A stretch of DNA of 9,675 nt from Candidatus Omnitrophota bacterium (GTDB lineage Bacteria; Omnitrophota; Gorgyraeia; 2-02-FULL-51-18; JAGOUK01): the NCBI GenBank assembly GCA_015231685.1, contig JADGBA010000040.1, positions 1 to 9,675 on the forward strand, given 5' to 3'. How positions within the stretch are numbered: position 1 is the stretch's first letter; every line of letters begins with the position of its first letter. Under the pieces are notes generated by a model. It searched no databases, was not told the DNA's origin, and saw nothing but the letters and a program-made list of their open reading frames with translations. Below are positions 6,033 through 9,675 of this stretch, in pieces. The translations under genes and the position numbers were made by a program.

Positions 6033-6775
6033 CACAGGCTTCCCTCAAGCTTCGCCAACAGGTCCAGACTCGTCTTCTCTTCCGCAGTGATGCGCTGAAG
6101 ATGCCGCACCGAATCCTCCAAGCGGGCCGAGAGCTTCTCGAAGGCCGCCTGCCGTTGGACCAGTTCGTTCTCAAGCCGCTCCAGCGCCGCTTCCTCTTCG
6201 GCCGAAACCGGCGCGGGTTCGGGCACCGGCTCGGGTTCGGGCACCGGCGCGGGTTCGGGCGCCGTCACGCGCGCCTGACCGATTTCTTTCTTGAGACGCT
6301 CCACCTGCTTTTGCGCGGCTTCGAGCTCCTCATGGATCGCACTGCACTCCTGCCGGAGCTCAGCGGCCTCGCCGCCCGCGCGCTCCGCTTCCAGCCGCGC
6401 GGTTTCGAGCCGCTCCTGCGTCAGGGCGGCTTCCTTGCGGTGCCGTTCGGCCTCGACGCGCGCCTCCTGGGCCTTTTCCCGCGCCTCACCCAAAGCGCCC
6501 TCCATCCTCGAAATCTCACCCGCCACTTCATTGGATTTTTCGATGTTGGCCTTCATCTGGTCGATAATCTCTTCTTTGCGGCGGATTTCGGCCTCGAGCG
6601 CCTCCTGCCGTGCCTTGAGACTCTTGATTTCGCCGGCATCGGGTGACTTCTTCACGGCCGGTTGAGTGGGCAGTCCCTCTTCAAGCTCCCATACCCTTGC
6701 TCCGTAACGAAGCCCGAGAATCAGCGCCAAGGCATTCTCAACAATCAGAATAGTAACAAGAATCATCAGCAACAT
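6032..6775 (-). CDS. Membrane-anchored coiled-coil protein with Pro/Glu linker
   Basis: No known family is recognised. Starting at the ATG at 6775, the 247-aa protein opens with one hydrophobic helix (residues 2-22, LLMILVTILIVENALALILG), followed by a long charged coiled coil (about 48-168, rich in Glu, Ala, Arg), a Pro-Glu-Ala-Val linker at 171-189 encoded by an 18-bp tandem repeat, and a second helical segment (191-247). This start is chosen over the longer open frame (to 6886) because AGGGAGGG sits 8 bases upstream and the ATG lies one base after the upstream stop. The layout recalls tethers such as TolA or SMC-like anchors without sequence proof. Placed between a soluble coiled-coil gene and the Hpt gene in the actin operon, it is the only membrane protein of the set and could link filaments to the membrane (inference). 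Pro/Glu and coiled-coil composition will produce many spurious database hits. Confidence 0.85.
   Translation of the reverse strand: MLLMILVTILIVENALALILGLRYGARVWELEEGLPTQPAVKKSPDAGEIKSLKARQEALEAEIRRKEEIIDQMKANIEKSNEVAGEISRMEGALGEAREKAQEARVEAERHRKEAALTQERLETARLEAERAGGEAAELRQECSAIHEELEAAQKQVERLKKEIGQARVTAPEPAPVPEPEPVPEPAPVSAEEEAALERLENELVQRQAAFEKLSARLEDSVRHLQRITAEEKTSLDLLAKLEGSL
6211..6264. repeat. Three tandem 18-bp repeats in the linker of the membrane coiled-coil gene
   Basis: Units at 6211-6228, 6229-6246 and 6247-6264 share the pattern GCGCGGGTTCGGGCACCG with one mismatch each in the second and third copies. They encode a hexapeptide-type Pro/Glu/Ala/Val repeat in frame. Copy number could change by slippage without breaking the frame, altering the length of the linker. 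Confidence 0.9.
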
Positions 6776-6776
6776 A

Positions 6777-7352
6777 TCAGCCGCCCTCCCTGAGCTTGCG
6801 GAGTTTCTCGAGCGTGTCCGAAATCCCCTTCGTCTCCTCTTCCTCGATCTCGGTGCCGTGCCCCAGATTGCTTTCGACCTCGACATGCTTGAAGAGCGCC
6901 GAGAGGTCGATGTTTTCTTCCTCCGCCACCTGCCGTAACTGGTGCATCTTGGCTTCGCGTACGTGGCCGGAAGACACCTGAATGTCCTTCAGCATGTCCA
7001 CGAGGCGCGAAGAAAGCTTCTCGCCCATGGACTCGAGTGATCCGGAGAGGATTTTTTCAAAATATTCCTTCATCCTCTCGTCCGGCCCGCCGGACGGGAC
7101 CGCCGCCCCCGGGGTTGCGGCCGCGGCCGCGAACGGTGATTCTGCGTGAGGCACAGCCGGTCCTTCGGGAGACTTCGGGCGGGACTCGGCCTTCCGGACC
7201 AGGCCCTCCAGACGCCGGTGCCGCTCGGCGGACTTCTTGTCCAGGTCCTGCGCGAGACTCTCGGCGGAACCGATCTTGGCCTCGAGGCCCGCCTCGAGCC
7301 CCTCGAGCCGCTTGTTCAGCTTTTCCAGCCGTTCGATGCGCTCATTTTTCAT
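6777..7352 (-). CDS. Soluble coiled-coil protein of unknown function
   Basis: No known family is recognised. The 191-aa protein has a heptad-rich N-terminal coiled coil (residues 1-57), a low-complexity Pro/Ala/Ser/Gly linker (58-90, including FAAAAATPGAAVPSGG), a second helical domain (about 91-148, with RMKEYFEKILSGSLESMGEK), a short segment NIDLSALFKHVEVESNLG (147-164), an acidic patch (EIEEEE) and a final short helix (177-188). There is no membrane segment or signal peptide. Its start overlaps the stop of the actin-like gene by ATGA, with TGGAG 8 bases upstream, and its stop is one base before the membrane coiled-coil gene. Position and shape fit an adaptor between actin-like filaments and the membrane-anchored coiled-coil protein, but only context supports this. 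Confidence 0.85.
   Translation of the reverse strand: MKNERIERLEKLNKRLEGLEAGLEAKIGSAESLAQDLDKKSAERHRRLEGLVRKAESRPKSPEGPAVPHAESPFAAAAATPGAAVPSGGPDERMKEYFEKILSGSLESMGEKLSSRLVDMLKDIQVSSGHVREAKMHQLRQVAEEENIDLSALFKHVEVESNLGHGTEIEEEETKGISDTLEKLRKLREGG
6784..6791 (-). promoter_or_regulatory. Ribosome binding site that fixes the start of the membrane coiled-coil gene
   Basis: AGGGAGGG on the minus strand lies 8 bases before the ATG at 6775. It supports this start rather than the longer reading frame open to 6886, whose extra 37 residues are Arg-rich and fall entirely inside the upstream gene. Confidence 0.75.
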
Positions 7353-8725
7353 GATTCAAGCTCCACGTTGATTGCATGAAACAAACGCCCCCGCGCGACG
7401 CTCGTGAAGGGCTCATCGGCCACCCTCACTTCTGAGATCTCGATACCCATCTCGACATCCGCCATCTCCTCGCGCACGACGTCAATAAATCCCCCGGCCA
7501 TGGCCGAGCCGCCGGCAAACACGACCGGCACCGGTTCCCTGAACTGCGGCGTCGACGCGCCCTGTCCGAGCCGCCGGCTGATCGCCTCCAAAAAATATTT
7601 GATGTAATTGCGGTAATAAATCGCGAGGGCCTCCGCCTCGCGGCCGTCGGGACTCGCGATGTTGATCCCCTGCTCCTTCATCGACGTCACCTGGCCCACC
7701 GACAGATTCAGCGCGTCCGCCGCCTTCTTGTCGATCCAGTCGCCGCCGCGCGTCACCGAGAAGGATAGAATCGGGACGGACTTGTACGCCGCGCAGACAT
7801 TGACCATGCCGCCGCCGCAGGAGACCCCGATCCCCGTAAAATTCGACGACTCCATCTCGGAGAGAACGACCGCGTACCCCTCGTCGATGATGACCGGCGT
7901 GAAGCCGATCGATTTGAGAATCCCCTCGAAGACCCCGCGATGGTAAATGGTGTCCATGTCCCGGTCGACGGGTTTGGCCGGCACCGAAAAGCAGCAGATC
8001 TCCTTCTCACGGCGCGGCTTCCAGAGGATGTGTTCAACGAGGAGCTTCAGAATCGGGACCGACTCGGCCTCGGAAGGATTGAGAATCCCCTGACTCATGG
8101 ACCGCTGGATGTCGCGGTTGAATATATTGGCCAAATCGAGCGCGATGTTCCCGAGGACATACATCTGCGGCTTCATGGCGACGTACTTGATCTTGAGCCG
8201 TTCGAGAAGCTGTTTGGTCGCCGCGTCCGACCGCACCGACAAAAAGGCGTTGCGTTCATGCTTGACGAAGACATGGGACTGCTCGACTTCCCGCGCCGCG
8301 CCGAGATAGGCGGTCCCGAGGTCCAGGCCCAACCCGAGACGGTCTTCGGTTTTTTGGCGGGATTGTTTGGCGGTGTCGGGCAGGTCGTAGCCGGACTCCT
8401 TCTCGCCGGATTCAACGACCTCCGGCTCGGGCTCAACGACGATCTTCTGGGCGATCTTGTCGGCTTTCTTGACCTTGGACGCCTCTCCGGCCGCCTTCTC
8501 CAGAAGATACTGGTTGATGGCCTTCAGCTTGTCCCGAATATCCTCGAGGCGCACCTCTTTGGCGGCGTTCCGCGACTCGTGCTGACGGTAACGGAGAATG
8601 TCCTGCGTGCGATAGGCGGGATTGTGAAGGATGGAGTAACTCTTGATACGCTTGTTGAGGATCTTCAGGCGCCCGCGGACCTTCTCCAGACGATCGCGTG
8701 CCGATTCATTGTTTTCTTTAGCCAT
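7349..8725 (-). CDS. Actin-superfamily ATPase with N-terminal coiled-coil extension
   Basis: A 458-aa protein of the actin/MreB/ParM/Hsp70 fold. The actin-like domain starts at about residue 130 with phosphate-1 loop GLGLDLGTAYLG (131-142), then a catalytic-Glu-like segment IIDEGYAVVL (Glu282), phosphate-2 region GIGVSCGGGM (298-307), RGGDWID (326-332) and adenosine loop VFAGGSAMAGGF (402-413). These bind ATP; filament formation is usual for the MreB/ParM branch but is not proven here. Phosphate-2 is unusual: the Asp of the common DIGGGT is replaced by Ser (SCGGGM). The first ~95 residues are helical and highly charged, followed by an acidic Pro/Glu linker; this extension is absent from ordinary MreB or ParM. 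The start is taken as the ATG at 8725, with GGGG 5 bases upstream; a GTG at 8731 is possible. It follows its paralog after 71 bases. Exact family (MreB-, MamK- or ParM-like) cannot be settled by eye. Confidence 0.88.
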   Translation of the reverse strand: MAKENNESARDRLEKVRGRLKILNKRIKSYSILHNPAYRTQDILRYRQHESRNAAKEVRLEDIRDKLKAINQYLLEKAAGEASKVKKADKIAQKIVVEPEPEVVESGEKESGYDLPDTAKQSRQKTEDRLGLGLDLGTAYLGAAREVEQSHVFVKHERNAFLSVRSDAATKQLLERLKIKYVAMKPQMYVLGNIALDLANIFNRDIQRSMSQGILNPSEAESVPILKLLVEHILWKPRREKEICCFSVPAKPVDRDMDTIYHRGVFEGILKSIGFTPVIIDEGYAVVLSEMESSNFTGIGVSCGGGMVNVCAAYKSVPILSFSVTRGGDWIDKKAADALNLSVGQVTSMKEQGINIASPDGREAEALAIYYRNYIKYFLEAISRRLGQGASTPQFREPVPVVFAGGSAMAGGFIDVVREEMADVEMGIEISEVRVADEPFTSVARGRLFHAINVELES

Positions 8726-8796
8726 AGACACCCCGCCCGCCTTTTCCCTTCAGCGGGACTTCAAGCCTAAATGAAACGCAGATTGTCGGGCCCGAT

Positions 8797-9675
8797 TTAA
8801 GCTTCGCTGAGCGCGGCCAGGAGACATCCTTTGGCCGTGGCGTACAGCGGCTCTTCGGCGAGCCTTACGTCATTGATCGGAATGGGAAAATCCAGCTTCT
8901 TGACCTCTTCTTTGTGGACGTCGCAGAACCCACCGATCATGGAGGAGCCTCCGGAACAGACGATGTCCACCGGATCCGGAAATTGCGGAACGGATTCCGC
9001 GGTTTCGAATTTTTGTTTGATGTGCGTCAAAGTGTAGTTGATGAGATTGCGGTAATAGATGACCACCGCCTCCTCTTCCCGGCCCTTGGGGGCGTTGATG
9101 TTGATGCCCTTTTCCTTGATGGCCGTGGCGCGGTTCGACTTGATTCCGAGGACCTTCGCGACGTTGCGGTCGATCCAGTCGCCCGCGCGGCTGGTCGAGA
9201 AACTGACGCATGGAATGGTCTTGTAGCTGACGCAGACGTTGAACATCCCGCCGCCGCAGGAGATGCCGATACCCGTGAAGTCCCTATCGCCCAGTTCCGC
9301 GAACACCACCGCGTGGCCTTCATTCATGGGCTTGGGCTGATACCCCAGATTCCTCAAGGTCGCCGCGATCACGTCCGTGTGGTACACGATGTTGAAGTCC
9401 GCATCGACTGGATCCGCCGGCACTGAGTAATAGCACGCCGTCTCCGTGTCCGGTTCGGGCTTGCCCAGCACCGCCTCGACAAGAAGCTGAAAGATCGGCG
9501 CCGCGTCGGCTTCGGAAGGACTCATGACGCCGTCCTGCATGGGCCGGCGCACCTGCTTGTTCATGATGTTGGCCAGTTCAAACGCCGCATCACCGAGGAC
9601 GTAGACCTTCTTCCCCATCTGGGCGTATTTGACCTTCTGCTGCTTGAGCATTCCCAGCGTGGAGGGATTCACGTC
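8797..9675 (-). CDS. Actin-superfamily ATPase, paralog of the next gene (5' end outside window)
   Basis: The frame is open to the window edge, so about 60 or more N-terminal residues, including the phosphate-1 loop, are missing. The visible ~292 residues align along their whole length with the neighbouring actin-like protein, roughly half of the positions being identical. Shared blocks are YVLG...LANI.N, a SPSEA/NPSEA motif followed by LLVE..L.KP, NEGHAVVF (catalytic-Glu region), GIGISCGGGMFNVCVSYKT (phosphate-2), RAGDWIDR, KGREEEAVVIYYRNLINY and CSGGSSMIGGF (adenosine loop). As in the paralog, the phosphate-2 Asp is replaced by Ser. It is the most upstream gene seen of the eight-gene run, separated from the next by about 70 bases without an obvious terminator. 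Two tandem actin-like genes suggest a duplication followed by specialisation, perhaps co-polymerising or forming separate filaments (inference). Confidence 0.88.
   Translation of the reverse strand, partial: DVNPSTLGMLKQQKVKYAQMGKKVYVLGDAAFELANIMNKQVRRPMQDGVMSPSEADAAPIFQLLVEAVLGKPEPDTETACYYSVPADPVDADFNIVYHTDVIAATLRNLGYQPKPMNEGHAVVFAELGDRDFTGIGISCGGGMFNVCVSYKTIPCVSFSTSRAGDWIDRNVAKVLGIKSNRATAIKEKGININAPKGREEEAVVIYYRNLINYTLTHIKQKFETAESVPQFPDPVDIVCSGGSSMIGGFCDVHKEEVKKLDFPIPINDVRLAEEPLYATAKGCLLAALSEA

Noticed and set aside
6776..6886. The 37-residue Arg-rich N-terminal extension of the membrane coiled-coil frame
   Set aside because: It lies inside the upstream gene, and a strong ribosome binding site 8 bases before the ATG at 6775 defines a start directly before the membrane helix.
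7081..7145. GC-rich runs with palindromes such as GCGGCCGCGGCCGC in the coiled-coil gene
   Set aside because: These follow from the Ala/Pro/Gly-rich linker codons in a GC-rich gene and are not an independent signal.
7940..8770. A 276-codon plus-strand open frame antisense to the actin-like gene
   Set aside because: It is a shadow of the well-supported actin-like gene; its translation has no recognisable domain and its start has no convincing context.

Overview
This 9.7 kb window (moderately high GC, densely packed) carries twelve supported protein genes, all on the minus strand, plus two long perfect inverted repeats. No RNA gene, CRISPR array or transposase gene is visible. The organism looks like an uncultured Gram-negative-type bacterium. 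An AmaP-like membrane protein, a lipoprotein-type ApbE and multi-domain CBS/REC kinases would suit Omnitrophota (PVC group) or Desulfobacterota/Nitrospirota. I lean towards Omnitrophota only weakly, because nothing in the window is a taxonomic marker.

Region A (9675 down to 2732) is one tight run of eight genes, probably one operon whose promoter lies outside the window. In transcription order: an actin-superfamily ATPase (5' end cut by the window edge); a second, paralogous actin-like ATPase with a ~130-residue N-terminal helical extension; a soluble coiled-coil protein; a membrane-anchored coiled-coil protein; an Hpt phosphotransfer protein; a stand-alone CBS-pair protein; a large REC-CBS-CBS-histidine kinase; and a REC protein with a coiled-coil tail and no DNA-binding domain. 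Most junctions overlap by 1-4 bases or abut, implying translational coupling. My reading (inference) is a signalling-controlled bacterial cytoskeleton: two actin-like filament proteins, helical adaptors with a membrane anchor, and a phosphorelay with adenine-nucleotide-type CBS sensors whose output acts on protein partners rather than transcription. I do not recognise this combination as a named system.

Region B (2640-2463) is a short AT-rich intergenic stretch with a good minus-strand promoter candidate, an 8-bp direct repeat spaced by two helical turns, and a small leader hairpin.

Region C (2462 down to 153) is a four-gene operon: a small basic protein and a 114-aa protein (both unrecognised), an AmaP-like membrane protein, and an ApbE-type FAD:protein FMN transferase with a lipoprotein signal. 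AmaP's usual partner Asp23 is not in the window.

Both operons end at a long hairpin-forming inverted repeat (88-90 bp overall, unrelated arm sequences). Each starts exactly 4 bases after the last stop codon. They look like mobile REP/RAYT-type palindromes, or 3'-end hairpins derived from them.
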